From: Paracoccus haematequi
GTDB taxonomy: Bacteria; Pseudomonadota; Alphaproteobacteria; Rhodobacterales; Rhodobacteraceae
Assembly (NCBI GenBank): GCA_945881965.1
Contig: CAMCVS010000004.1
Coordinates: 1-64,000, forward strand
Length of the DNA stretch: 64,000 nt
Reading direction: 5' to 3'
Position numbers and translations under genes: made by a program. Of the stretch, positions 46,236 to 54,660 are shown piece by piece; position 1 is the first letter of the stretch, and each line of letters starts with the position of its first letter. The notes beneath the pieces are model-generated. The model was not told the origin of the DNA, made no database searches, and saw only the letters and a list, made by a program, of their open reading frames with translations.

Positions 46236-46862
46236 ATGACCAAGGTTTACACGGGGCTCGCGGTTCTGGTTGCAGTGGCGGCCTTGGGAGCTATGGCGTG
46301 GGTCGCGCTTAGGCCCGCAAATGGCGACAAATACGCGCAATGCCGGGGGGCGGCGATTGCAGGTGGTGGGCAGTTGGGCGGGCCGTTCACGCTCGTCAGC
46401 GAAACCGGACAGACCGTGACCGACAAAGAGGTGATCACCGCGCCGTCGCTGGTCTATTTCGGCTATACGTTTTGCCCCGATGTCTGCCCGTTGGACAATG
46501 CGCGCAATGCAGAGGCCATCGAGATTCTGGAAAGCCGGGGCAGAATCGTAACGCCGGTGTTCATATCGGTCGATCCACAGCGCGACACGCCCGAGGTGCT
46601 GGCGGATTTCACCGATAACCTGCATCCGCGCATGATCGGCCTGACCGGCAGCGAAGAGCAGGTGCGCACCGCCAGCCTTGCCTATCGGACCTATTTCAAG
46701 AAACAAGAGGCCGACAAGGCTGATCCGAATTACTATCTGATCGACCATTCCACGTTCAGTTACCTGATGTTTCCGGACGAGGGTTTCATCGAGTTCTTTC
46801 GCCGCGATCTTCCGCCCGATCAATTGGCCGACAAGGTGCAGTGTTTCCTTGATGCGCGTTGA
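46236..46862 (+). CDS. senC: SCO1/SenC (PrrC) copper-binding thioredoxin-fold protein
   Basis: A 208-residue membrane-anchored copper protein used in cytochrome oxidase assembly and placed between regB and regA in this family. The N-terminal anchor covers about residues 5-25; copper ligands are C80 and C84 in FCPDVCP and H171 in LIDHSTFSYL. ATG 46236 has AAAGGG six bases upstream; an in-frame ATG at 46221 has none. It faces the periplasm. regA follows 78 bp later on the same strand. Confidence 0.94.
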   Translation: MTKVYTGLAVLVAVAALGAMAWVALRPANGDKYAQCRGAAIAGGGQLGGPFTLVSETGQTVTDKEVITAPSLVYFGYTFCPDVCPLDNARNAEAIEILESRGRIVTPVFISVDPQRDTPEVLADFTDNLHPRMIGLTGSEEQVRTASLAYRTYFKKQEADKADPNYYLIDHSTFSYLMFPDEGFIEFFRRDLPPDQLADKVQCFLDAR

Positions 46863-46940
46863 ACGGGGAAAGTTTGACGGAACGATGACAGCGGGCTACG
46901 TTCTTGCGCTAGCCGGCATTGGTTCGGCAAGGAGTTGCAC

Positions 46941-47492
46941 ATGAACGACGCAGAGCTTGATCTGGGCGAAGACGCGACGCTGTTATTGGTCGATGATGAC
47001 GATGCGTTTCTGAAACGTCTGGCCAAGGCGATGGAAAAACGCGGGTTCGACGTCGAGATGGCCGCGACCGTGGCCGAGGGCAAGGCGATGGCCGCCGCGC
47101 GCCCCCCTGCTTATGCGGTGTGCGATCTGCGGCTGGAAGACGGTAACGGGTTGGACGTGGTCGAAGTGCTGCGCGACAAGCGGCCCGATTGCCGGATCGT
47201 TGTGCTGACCGGCTATGGCGCGATTGCGACGGCTGTTGCGGCGGTCAAGATCGGCGCGACCGATTACCTGTCGAAACCGGCCGATGCGACCGACATCACC
47301 AATGCGCTGCTGTCGCGTGGCGATACCCTGCCGCCACCGCCGGACAATCCGATGAGCGCGGATCGCGTGCGCTGGGAACATATCCAGCGCGTCTATGAAA
47401 TGTGCGACCGCAATGTCAGCGAAACGGCGCGGCGGCTGAACATGCATCGCCGCACCTTGCAGCGCATTCTGGCGAAACGCAGCCCGCGTTAA
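46941..47492 (+). CDS. regA: Response regulator RegA (PrrA)
   Basis: A 183-residue DNA-binding response regulator, the target of RegB. The acidic cluster LLLVDDDDAF, the phospho-acceptor D62 in AVCDLRLEDGNGLD and the lysine in YLSKPADATD form the receiver; a short proline linker (TLPPPPDNP) leads to a C-terminal Fis-type helix-turn-helix, VSETARRLNMHRRTLQRIL. ATG 46941 has AAGGAG six bases upstream. It overlaps the convergent lipoprotein gene by four bases. Confidence 0.96.
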   Translation: MNDAELDLGEDATLLLVDDDDAFLKRLAKAMEKRGFDVEMAATVAEGKAMAAARPPAYAVCDLRLEDGNGLDVVEVLRDKRPDCRIVVLTGYGAIATAVAAVKIGATDYLSKPADATDITNALLSRGDTLPPPPDNPMSADRVRWEHIQRVYEMCDRNVSETARRLNMHRRTLQRILAKRSPR

Positions 47493-48190
47493 AGCAGGGT
47501 GATGTTGGACCGGGTCGAGATGACCTGCCGTTCCAGTTCCTCTGTCGCGCTCAGATACCAGTCCAGCCCTTCCTGGCCCTGATCGCGCGCGGCAACCATG
47601 GCATCGCGGGTGGCGCGGGTCTGTTCGCCAGAGGCCAGCAGCGCAGCGGCAAGATCGCTGCGCGTCTGCCGGATCGCAGTCAGCCGCGCATCATAAGTGG
47701 CTTGGGGCAAAGCGCCCTTTGCTACCTGTTGCCGCAGATCGGCGAGTTCGGCGTCCTGGGCCGCGACAAGCGTGGGCACATCGGTGGCGACGCGACGCAT
47801 CTGGTCCCGCGCGCGTGATATCGCGGGCAGGACGGCAGAGGGCGCGATGATTTCGATCTGTTTGGCAATCTGGCGCTTGCCCTGTGCGTGACCGGCGATG
47901 CCGCCAATCGCGCCGCCCACCACGGCGGCCTGCAAGCACCCGCTGTCGCCCACGACGCTTGACAGACCACACCCGAGAGCCGCGCCAAGGGCCGCGCCCT
48001 TGATCGTGGATTTGCGCAGCATCTCGGCGGTCAGATCGCGCAGCGCGGTGGCCTGTTCGGTGACTTGGCTTTCCCGTGAGGACACAACGCCTGCCGAAAT
48101 CCCGGCATCCGCGCGCGACACATCGCGTGCCGCACAGCTTGCCACGCCACAAGCGACCACAATCGCCAGACCAAAATGAACTATCCGCAT
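47489..48190 (-). CDS. Predicted lipoprotein, glycine-zipper-like
   Basis: A 233-residue envelope protein of unknown role. The signal sequence ends in GVASC, a lipobox with the cysteine near residue 19. Residues about 62-105 contain alternating small residues (GAALGAALGCGLSSVVG and AAVVGGAIGGIAGHAQG), resembling a glycine-zipper membrane segment, and the rest is predicted helical with charged heptads. ATG 48190 is the first start giving an N-terminal signal. Nothing around it clearly indicates function. Confidence 0.7.
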   Translation of the reverse strand: MRIVHFGLAIVVACGVASCAARDVSRADAGISAGVVSSRESQVTEQATALRDLTAEMLRKSTIKGAALGAALGCGLSSVVGDSGCLQAAVVGGAIGGIAGHAQGKRQIAKQIEIIAPSAVLPAISRARDQMRRVATDVPTLVAAQDAELADLRQQVAKGALPQATYDARLTAIRQTRSDLAAALLASGEQTRATRDAMVAARDQGQEGLDWYLSATEELERQVISTRSNITLL

Positions 48191-48277
48191 CCTGCCACCC
48201 TTTCGTGCATCCGTTCCCGGCTTTTCCCGAAACAATGCGGCGCAATTCGGGCGATTTGTCAGAAAATCAGCGCCCTA

Positions 48278-48757
48278 TCACAAAGAATAGCGTGTCAGCA
48301 CCCGGTCCACGGTCAACCCGTTGTCCAGAGTGACGCCATGCTGATGGCCCCAGGTTTCAAAGCCGCGCGCCCGGTAATAGGTCAGGCCGCTGCTGTTATC
48401 TGCGCGGATGGTGGCATTGATCGCGGTGAACCCGGCGGCGCGGGCGGCCTTGCGGGTGGCGTCGAACAGGCGGGTGCCGATGCCAAGCCCGTGGCGGCGG
48501 TGATCGACGAAGCTGGCGATATCGACCATGCCGGGGGGCAAGTCAGGGTGGATATGCACCCATTGAAACCCAAGCACGGCCCCGCCGTCATCCTCGGCCA
48601 GATGCCAGATCGAGCCGGGTTCCGCCATCCAGTCGCGCAGATCGTCGCCCGTGACGGGCCGGGTCATCGCCGTGGTACCGCCAATCGCGATGATCTCGTT
48701 CAACAGCGCGGCCATCGCGGCGGCATCAAAGGTGCGGGCGGGGCGGATATGGATCAT
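48278..48757 (-). CDS. GNAT-family N-acetyltransferase
   Basis: A 159-residue acetyltransferase of the GNAT fold. It opens IHIRPARTFDAAAMAALL, has the acetyl-CoA loop DHRRHGLGIGTRLFDATRKAA and the C-terminal NSSGLTYYRARGFETWG, all typical. The substrate cannot be told; related small GNATs include phosphinothricin/methionine-sulfoximine acetyltransferases. ATG 48757 is chosen because the upstream open frame has no family match. Confidence 0.82.
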   Translation of the reverse strand: MIHIRPARTFDAAAMAALLNEIIAIGGTTAMTRPVTGDDLRDWMAEPGSIWHLAEDDGGAVLGFQWVHIHPDLPPGMVDIASFVDHRRHGLGIGTRLFDATRKAARAAGFTAINATIRADNSSGLTYYRARGFETWGHQHGVTLDNGLTVDRVLTRYSL

Positions 48758-48938
48758 GCCGATTGGATAATGTGGAACAAGGCGATCGGGCAACCGCCAA
48801 GCGCGGCACCGTCCGCCCGGCAAGGGGCATACCTGTTGCCAGCAAACCACAGCTCTCACGAAAACAGCGGAAATCTGTGGAGGTGACAACACATGACCGA
48901 CCCCTGCTGAACCTGTTTCCGCTAGTGGTTCCGCAACT

Positions 48939-48953
48939 GCGTCGTAACGACGC
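48939..48953. repeat. Perfect inverted repeat upstream of the secreted pair
   Basis: GCGTCG-TAA-CGACGC is a 6-bp perfect dyad with a three-base centre, 34 bp before the GTG start of the first secreted gene. It could be an operator or a small mRNA hairpin. Confidence 0.4.
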
Positions 48954-48986
48954 GTTACCGATCATTCACAACGGCGAGAGCACAAA

Positions 48987-49706
48987 GTGACAACGATATT
49001 CAAGATCGCCACCGCAGTGGCACTGGCAGTGGGCTTTGGTGGTCAGGTCGCAGCGCAAACCATTGGCACCGCCGGTGTGCCGACAGGTTTCGGAATCGCG
49101 GGCGGCACGCTGGCCTTGTCGATGTCCGGCTCTTACGGACCAGAGCGCACCGGCGGCCCGAACCCGACAAACGGCGACGCGTCGGGCTCGGTTCTTCTGG
49201 GTTTCGGCAACCCGGTCAGCGGACTTGGTGTGCAGGGCGGCGTCAACGTGACTTCGTTCCGCAATTTTGGCGCGTCGGGCTATCTGTCCTTTGGTGTGCA
49301 CAAGATGTTTCAGGCCAACGAGCGCGGTGTTTACTCGATCGCGCTGAACGGCTCCCATCTGGCGCCTTGGGGCGATGCCGAACGGCTGGATCCCGGTGCC
49401 TCGCTGGTGGGCAGCTATCTGACCTCGCTCGGCGGCAATCTGGCGATGATCTCGCTGGGGGCTGCGACGGATACCAACAATGCCCGTGACGTCGAAGGTA
49501 TCTTTGGCTTTGGCATTGGTGTGTCGCAGAATGTCGCCGTCAGCATCGGCCAGATCGGCAATGATCGCACGGCGGTCGGTGTATCCTTTGCGCCGTCGCT
49601 GCTGGGTGGTAATACGCTGTCAGTGTCGGTCAACCACAATCACCGCACCAATGACAACACGCTGGTTGTCGATATCGGCCGTGCGTTCGGCCTGTTCAAG
49701 CAATAA
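48987..49706 (+). CDS. Unrecognised exported protein, beta-rich (secreted pair, gene 1)
   Basis: A 239-residue protein with a Sec signal peptide (MTTIFKIATAVALAVGFGGQVAAQ, cut after AAQ or one residue earlier) and a glycine-, serine- and asparagine-rich mature part of alternating hydrophobic strands, without cysteines. It resembles a small outer-membrane or surface beta protein, but I do not recognise the family. The GTG at 48987 follows GAGAG. The next gene, nine bases downstream, encodes another small exported protein. Confidence 0.6.
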   Translation: MTTIFKIATAVALAVGFGGQVAAQTIGTAGVPTGFGIAGGTLALSMSGSYGPERTGGPNPTNGDASGSVLLGFGNPVSGLGVQGGVNVTSFRNFGASGYLSFGVHKMFQANERGVYSIALNGSHLAPWGDAERLDPGASLVGSYLTSLGGNLAMISLGAATDTNNARDVEGIFGFGIGVSQNVAVSIGQIGNDRTAVGVSFAPSLLGGNTLSVSVNHNHRTNDNTLVVDIGRAFGLFKQ

Positions 49707-49715
49707 GGAAACGTC

Positions 49716-49958
49716 ATGAAAAAAGTCATTCTTGCTGCTGCTCTGTCCTTGGGGGCTGCGACGCTGGCGCAGGCCGGTTCCAATCCCGTTGTCACGGGTG
49801 TTCCGGTTACGATCACCACGTCGATCACAATTCCGACCGTCACCTCTGAGGTCGGTGTCCCCGTGGGTGGCAGCATCCCGGTGTTCTTCATCGTGACGCC
49901 GCCGACGTCGGTGGGCGGCTCCTTCACCTTCCGGTTGGTTGCCGGCAACGGCGCCTGA
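49716..49958 (+). CDS. Unrecognised small exported protein (secreted pair, gene 2)
   Basis: An 80-residue protein with a clear signal peptide (MKKVILAAALSLGAATLAQA) and a 60-residue mature part very rich in valine, threonine and proline (GVPVTITTSITIPTVTSEVG), with no cysteine and almost no charge. The composition suggests an extended beta structure or an assembling surface peptide. The function is unknown. It shares a transcript with the preceding exported protein. AAGGAA lies seven bases before its ATG. Confidence 0.6.
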   Translation: MKKVILAAALSLGAATLAQAGSNPVVTGVPVTITTSITIPTVTSEVGVPVGGSIPVFFIVTPPTSVGGSFTFRLVAGNGA

Positions 49959-49975
49959 ACCGCAGGGCCACTGTC

Positions 49976-50566
49976 CTAGCACGCCGCCAGCAACGCGGCG
50001 TGCCGTGCGACATATGCGGCGCGCACCGCCACTGGTGGGCGCAGCAGGATTTCCAGCCCGGCGATCAACGCCGGGTCGGGTTTGCCAAAGAACTTGTCCG
50101 CCTCGGCGGGTGAAAAGCCGGCGATGCGCGTCGCCTCCATCCAGGCGGACAGTTTGTCAGCGGCCTTGACGCGTTTCTTGATCGGCGCGGGAATGGTCGC
50201 GGGCAGGCCGAACCGGATATGAATCGCCGCCGTCAGCCGGTCATCCAGCGCGCCATAGCCGGGGCCGACGGCAGCCTTGACCGGCGATATCATGTCGCCG
50301 ATGACATATTCCGGCGCATCATGCAGCAGTGCCGCCAACCGCCATTTCGAAGGCGCGGCGGGGTCGATCCGTGCAAACAGCGTTTCCACCAGCAGCGAAT
50401 GTTCCGCGACCGAATAGGCGAAATCGCCCTGCGTCTGCCCGTTCCAGCGCGCAACAAAGGCCAGCCCATGCGCGATATCGGCAATCTCGATATCCATCGG
50501 CGTCGGGTCCAGCAGATCAAGCCGCCGACCCGACAGCATCCGTTGCCAGGCGCGCGGTTGTTTCAT
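49976..50566 (-). CDS. HD-domain hydrolase (YfbR-like, nucleotidase family)
   Basis: A 196-residue HD-superfamily protein. Metal ligands are in VAEHSLLVE and the HD pair [13 protein letters not shown], followed by [13 protein letters not shown], as in YfbR-type 5'-deoxynucleotidases and related phosphohydrolases; the exact substrate is uncertain. ATG 50566 has GGAGG five bases upstream. The open frame continues much further upstream, but that part is antisense to ahcY and is not coding. It is divergent from ahcY. Confidence 0.82.
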   Translation of the reverse strand: MKQPRAWQRMLSGRRLDLLDPTPMDIEIADIAHGLAFVARWNGQTQGDFAYSVAEHSLLVETLFARIDPAAPSKWRLAALLHDAPEYVIGDMISPVKAAVGPGYGALDDRLTAAIHIRFGLPATIPAPIKKRVKAADKLSAWMEATRIAGFSPAEADKFFGKPDPALIAGLEILLRPPVAVRAAYVARHAALLAAC

Positions 50567-50674
50567 CTCTGCCTCCGGGTTCGGACGACACGATATCCCC
50601 GGCAGCGCTGCATTGTCGAGATGGGTGGTTGGTGCTATGTGCCCGCCCAAGCAAGCATTCATGGAGACCAACAG

Positions 50675-52063
50675 ATGCAGACCGATTACATCGTCAAGGA
50701 TATTGCGCTGGCCGATTTTGGCCGCAAGGAACTGGTGATCGCGGAAACCGAGATGCCGGGCCTGATGGCGCTGCGCAAGGAATTTGGCGAGACAAAGCCG
50801 CTGACCGGTGCGCGCATCGTCGGATCGCTGCACATGACGATCCAGACTGCGGTTCTGATCGAAACGCTGGTGGCGCTGGGCGCGGATGTGCGTTGGGCGT
50901 CCTGCAACATCTTTTCGACCCAGGACCATGCGGCCGCCGCGATTGCCAAGGCCGGTGTGCCGGTGTTCGCGATCAAGGGCCAGACCCTGACCGAGCATTG
51001 GGATTACCTCGACAAATCCTTTATGTTCCCGGAAGGCGCGAACATGATCCTGGACGATGGCGGCGATGCCACGCTGTATGTGCTGCTGGGCGCGCGCGCC
51101 GAAGCCGGTGAAGAGATCATCCCGGTGCCGCAGTCTGAAGAAGAAGAAGTCATCAAGATCCAGATCCACAAGCGGATGAAGGAAAGCCCCGGCTGGTTCA
51201 CCAAGACCCGCGCCGCGATCAAGGGCGTGTCCGAAGAAACCACCACCGGCGTGCATCGCCTGTATGAATTGCACAAGCAGGGGCAACTGCCCTTCCCGGC
51301 GATCAACGTGAACGACTCTGTGACCAAGTCGAAGTTCGACAACAAGTACGGCTGCAAGGAATCGCTGGTCGACGGCATCCGCCGCGCCACCGACACCATG
51401 ATGGCCGGCAAGGTTGCCGTGGTTTGTGGGTATGGTGACGTGGGCAAAGGCTCGGCCGCGTCGCTGCAAGGGGCAGGCGCCCGCGTCAAGGTGACCGAGG
51501 TCGATCCGATCTGCGCGCTGCAAGCCGCGATGGACGGGTTCGAGGTGGTGCTGCTGGAAGACGTGATGGGGTCGGCTGACATCTTTATCACCACCACCGG
51601 CAACCGCGACGTGATCCGCATCGAACACATGCGCGCAATGAAGGACATGGCGATTGTCGGCAACATCGGCCATTTCGACAACGAAATTCAGGTTGCCGCG
51701 CTGAAGAACCACAAGTGGACCAACATCAAGGAACAGGTGGACATGATCGAGATGCCGAATGGCAATCGCATCATCCTGCTGTCCGAGGGCCGTCTGCTGA
51801 ACCTTGGCAACGCCACCGGGCACCCGTCCTTTGTGATGTCGGCGTCGTTCACCAACCAGGTGCTGGCGCAGATCGAACTGTGGACCCGCAACGACCAGTA
51901 TAGCAATCAGGTCTATATCCTGCCCAAGCATCTGGATGAAAAGGTCGCGCGCCTGCATCTGGACCGCATCGGGGTCAAGCTGACGCAACTGCGGCAGGAT
52001 CAGGCCGACTACATCGGCGTCAAGGCCGAAGGCCCGTTCAAGCCCGAACACTACCGTTACTAA
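50675..52063 (+). CDS. ahcY: S-adenosylhomocysteinase (SAH hydrolase)
   Basis: Splits S-adenosylhomocysteine to homocysteine and adenosine, keeping methylation cycles running. The 462-residue protein has the substrate-binding [32 protein letters not shown], the NAD-binding [18 protein letters not shown] and the C-terminal PEHYRY expected of the family. ATG 50675 has GGAGA seven bases upstream. I looked for a SAH riboswitch in the 108-bp leader and could not recognise one. Confidence 0.97.
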   Translation: MQTDYIVKDIALADFGRKELVIAETEMPGLMALRKEFGETKPLTGARIVGSLHMTIQTAVLIETLVALGADVRWASCNIFSTQDHAAAAIAKAGVPVFAIKGQTLTEHWDYLDKSFMFPEGANMILDDGGDATLYVLLGARAEAGEEIIPVPQSEEEEVIKIQIHKRMKESPGWFTKTRAAIKGVSEETTTGVHRLYELHKQGQLPFPAINVNDSVTKSKFDNKYGCKESLVDGIRRATDTMMAGKVAVVCGYGDVGKGSAASLQGAGARVKVTEVDPICALQAAMDGFEVVLLEDVMGSADIFITTTGNRDVIRIEHMRAMKDMAIVGNIGHFDNEIQVAALKNHKWTNIKEQVDMIEMPNGNRIILLSEGRLLNLGNATGHPSFVMSASFTNQVLAQIELWTRNDQYSNQVYILPKHLDEKVARLHLDRIGVKLTQLRQDQADYIGVKAEGPFKPEHYRY

Positions 52064-52078
52064 GAGGCACCGGGGCCG

Positions 52079-52546
52079 ATGATGAAACCTCTGGTCTTTG
52101 TCATCGGCCTTGGGATTGCGGGGGCGGCTGCGGCCAACCCCGTCGTGACCGAAACGATCAACACCTATCCGGTGTCGGCCCAAACCCTGTCCGGGCTGCA
52201 CCAAGAGATGCGCCGGGCGGGGCCGCAGGGATATTGGGGCTATACCCGGTGGTCTGTGAATTGGTCCGGCACCTGCCAGGTCAGGGCGCATGTCGATATC
52301 ACCCTGCCCGAACATGCCAACCCGGCTGCGCTGCCCGCGCATGTGCGGCGCAAGTTCGACGCGATGCTGGCCGCCCTGACCGCGCATGAACGTCAGCACG
52401 GGCGTCACGGCATCCTGGCCGCACAAGAAATCGCACGCAGCAAATGCCGCGATCCCCATGCGATCATCCGCAAATACAACGCCATCGACCTTGAATTTGA
52501 CCGGTCCACCCGGCACGGCGGCACCGAGGGCGTGACCTTGAACTAA
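52079..52546 (+). CDS. DUF922 exported putative zinc-dependent protease-like protein
   Basis: A 155-residue protein with a signal peptide (residues 1-19, ending AAAANP) and a DUF922-type domain. The HExxH-like metal motif is HERQHGRHGI, with two cysteines (GTCQVR and SKCRDP) that may form a disulfide. The family is predicted to be a secreted metallopeptidase but is not experimentally established as far as I know. It starts 16 bases after ahcY and is probably co-transcribed with it. Confidence 0.75.
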   Translation: MMKPLVFVIGLGIAGAAAANPVVTETINTYPVSAQTLSGLHQEMRRAGPQGYWGYTRWSVNWSGTCQVRAHVDITLPEHANPAALPAHVRRKFDAMLAALTAHERQHGRHGILAAQEIARSKCRDPHAIIRKYNAIDLEFDRSTRHGGTEGVTLN

Positions 52547-52689
52547 GGTTTCGGGTGTTTGCAGCCCAGAATTGTGCCGCGCGGGGTGCGACGACCTTAA
52601 ATTCCCCTTTTTCAGAATGTGTCAGGCGGCTAGTGTCGTGCGGGCACCGAATGGGTGCTGAAGCCGCGCAATGCCTGATAGGGATGACG

Positions 52690-53031
52690 ATGGGAAAACG
52701 TGACGACCTGATTGCAAAATACGCCGACGATCTGCGCAATAAGTGCAAGATGGAGCCCGATCTGGCCTTGTTGACCAAGGTGACCATCGGCTGCGGTCCG
52801 GCGATCTATAACCCGGACGCGGAAACGATTGCGGCCAGCCAGCCTGCCGAGTTGGAAACCGTCAAGAACAACTTCCTGATCAAGAAGCTGGGCCTGACCG
52901 ATGGTCCTGCCCTGATGGCCGCGATGGATGGCGTGATTGAAATCTATGGCAAATCCGAGCGCAACAAATACCGCGCCGTGATCTATTACATGCTGGTCAA
53001 GCATTTCGCCAAGGAAGCGGTGTTCAAGTAA
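52690..53031 (+). CDS. DUF2853 family protein
   Basis: A 113-residue cytoplasmic protein of the DUF2853 family, alpha-helical by composition, with the family-like VTIGCGPAIYNPDAETIA, FLIKKLGLTD and KYRAVIYYMLVKHF. The role is unknown. ATG 52690 is favoured over in-frame ATG 52684 because TAGGGA lies five bases upstream. A strong terminator follows about 140 bases after its stop. Confidence 0.78.
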   Translation: MGKRDDLIAKYADDLRNKCKMEPDLALLTKVTIGCGPAIYNPDAETIAASQPAELETVKNNFLIKKLGLTDGPALMAAMDGVIEIYGKSERNKYRAVIYYMLVKHFAKEAVFK

Positions 53032-53168
53032 CACCGCCCAATTTGGGATAAATCGCCCGGACTTGGGGTTTGCACGCGTGGGGGCGTCGGCGTATCTTTG
53101 ACTCTCAGGTCAGGATGGCCGGAACCAAAAACGTGTCGCGGGTGGTGTGTGGGAGCACCGGGGTGGCA

Positions 53169-53199
53169 GGGGGTTTCGGTATGACCGAAGCCCCCTTTT
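53169..53199 (+). terminator. Rho-independent terminator
   Basis: A 12-bp stem GGGGGTTTCGGT / ACCGAAGCCCCC with a three-base loop (ATG), one G-U pair, then TTTT. It reads in the plus direction and would end transcripts from ahcY/DUF2853 or from a short transcript in 53032-53168. There is no A run on the other side, so it is probably one-directional. Confidence 0.8.
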
Positions 53200-53247
53200 C
53201 ATATGTCATCAGGGATTGTTGCCGCACGTGTCGGGGCCACGGCTGCC

Positions 53248-53637
53248 CTACAGCAACGTCAGCACCAACCCTATGATGGCACAGCCAAAGATGGCATAGC
53301 CGCCGTCGATCAGGGTCAGTGCAAACGGGCGACCGGGATAGGCATTGTTGATCATGATCCACGGCGTGATGAAGAACGCCCCGACGCCAAGTCCGGACAC
53401 CAGACCCTTGTCCCAAGTATCGATACCAGCCATGCCGAACACATGGCGCATCATGCCCGCGACCACGATCATGGCCAGGGCCGACAGGATAAACGGCAGG
53501 GCCGCCGCCATCGGTTGATTTTTGGGCATCGGTCGCGCACCGGATGCTGCGACCCAAGGCTTTGACAACGCCATGTACCAGACCGCGCCAAACAACCAAG
53601 CGGCGAGACCTGCCGCAACGATACTCACGAAAGCCAT
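53248..53637 (-). CDS. DUF1761 membrane protein, copy 1
   Basis: A 129-residue inner-membrane protein with four hydrophobic segments (about residues 5-25, 48-70, 80-98 and 108-129). Family landmarks are FGAVWYMALSKPW near the start and PGRPFALTLIDGGYAIFGC near the end. The function is unknown. It is a tandem paralogue of the gene at 53814-54200. A perfect 8-bp dyad lies just upstream of its start. Confidence 0.8.
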   Translation of the reverse strand: MAFVSIVAAGLAAWLFGAVWYMALSKPWVAASGARPMPKNQPMAAALPFILSALAMIVVAGMMRHVFGMAGIDTWDKGLVSGLGVGAFFITPWIMINNAYPGRPFALTLIDGGYAIFGCAIIGLVLTLL

Positions 53638-53653
53638 GGCGACACTCCTGTGA

Positions 53654-53678
53654 AAACTGCGACAAAATAACGCAGTTT
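53654..53678. repeat. 8-bp perfect inverted repeat upstream of DUF1761 copy 1
   Basis: AAACTGCG, nine AT-rich bases, then CGCAGTTT. It lies 17-41 bp upstream of the ATG at 53637, in the leader or promoter region. This is the shape of a repressor operator; no matching regulator is in the neighbourhood. Confidence 0.55.
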
Positions 53679-53813
53679 CGCGAGTCGATACAAGTCATCT
53701 ATCATCTGGAGATCCTGCGTTGACAGTCATCGGTCAGGCAGAACGGCATGATCGTTGTCGGCGCGCGGGCGATGTGGGGGCCATACTAAGGCCCGTGTGT
53801 CATCCGATACCGA

Positions 53814-54200
53814 TCAGAACGTCGTCAGCATGGCACCGATGATCCCGCAGCCGCCGACGACATAACCACCATCAATCAATGTCAGAACAGCAGGGCGACC
53901 GGGATAAAGGTGCGTAATCGCGATCCATGGCAGGATCAGGACCGCGCCGATGCCAAGACCGAACAGGCTGCCCTCCACCACAGTGACGATGACAGCGCGA
54001 TCAAAGAGATAATACAACCCCGCAGCGGCAATCATCAGGGCCAGGGCCGACAGCAGGAACGGACGCAAAATGCCGCTGTTTGTCTTTGGCACGGGACGCG
54101 CGCCCGCTGAGGCCGCCCATGGCTTTGACCACAGGATATACCACGCAAAACCGAAAACCCACGCCGCCAAACCGGACGAGACAATCTTGAGCAGAGTCAC
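53814..54200 (-). CDS. DUF1761 membrane protein, copy 2
   Basis: A 128-residue four-segment membrane protein closely resembling the downstream copy: the same FGFAWYILWSKPW, SAGARPVPK and PGRPAVLTLIDGGYVVGGC landmarks. It starts at GTG 54200, since no in-frame ATG is close. The two copies probably arose by local duplication. The unit lies downstream of tsaD-gpsA-EVE on the same strand, 40 bp after the EVE gene. Confidence 0.8.
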   Translation of the reverse strand: MTLLKIVSSGLAAWVFGFAWYILWSKPWAASAGARPVPKTNSGILRPFLLSALALMIAAAGLYYLFDRAVIVTVVEGSLFGLGIGAVLILPWIAITHLYPGRPAVLTLIDGGYVVGGCGIIGAMLTTF

Positions 54201-54240
54201 GCAGCACCTTTTAGCCCCACAGGCGAAGCGTAGCCGGTTC

Positions 54241-54660
54241 TTACAGGGCTGTCAGCGATATTTTCAGGATATGGGCCCATTCCTTGGGCTGAACCGGCTG
54301 CACCGACAGCCGCGATGACCGCACCAGCGCCATATCGGCCAGCATCGGATCGGCCTTTGCCGCCTCAAGCGTCACCGGGCGGACCAAAGGCTGTCGCGCA
54401 CGGATCACCACACAATCCCAGCGCGGATCGTCGGCGGTGCTGTCGGGCGCGCTTTCGCGGATCACCTCGACGATACCGACGATTTCTTTGCCGATGTTGG
54501 AATGATAATAGAACCCCAGATCGCCGATCCGCATGGCGCGCATGTTGTTGCGGGCCTGATAATTGCGGACGCCGGTCCATTCCTCGCCTGTGGCCCCACG
54601 CGCGACCTGTTGGTCCCAGGACCAGGCATCAGGTTCGGATTTGAACAGCCAGAACGCCAT
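54241..54660 (-). CDS. EVE domain protein (YTH/PUA-like)
   Basis: A 139-residue EVE-domain protein starting AFWLFKSEPDAWSWDQQVA, with EWTGVRNYQARNNMRAMRIGDLGFYYHS, the classic EVE motif, giving a pocket for modified bases in RNA or DNA. The function in bacteria is unproven. The start overlaps the gpsA stop; ATG 54660 and 54663 are both possible. It forms an operon with tsaD and gpsA. Confidence 0.9.
   Translation of the reverse strand: MAFWLFKSEPDAWSWDQQVARGATGEEWTGVRNYQARNNMRAMRIGDLGFYYHSNIGKEIVGIVEVIRESAPDSTADDPRWDCVVIRARQPLVRPVTLEAAKADPMLADMALVRSSRLSVQPVQPKEWAHILKISLTAL

Noticed and set aside
50567-50674. SAH riboswitch in front of ahcY
   Set aside because: No recognisable conserved core in the 108-bp leader.
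50567-52516. Very long minus-strand open frame upstream of the HD hydrolase
   Set aside because: It is antisense to ahcY, low-complexity in composition and caused by high-GC codon bias; the real gene starts at 50566.
53088-53125. CAGGTCAGG...CCGGAA resembling the SRP RNA apical loop
   Set aside because: The invariant GGAAGCAGCC part is missing and no long paired stem could be drawn, so it is not a 4.5S RNA.
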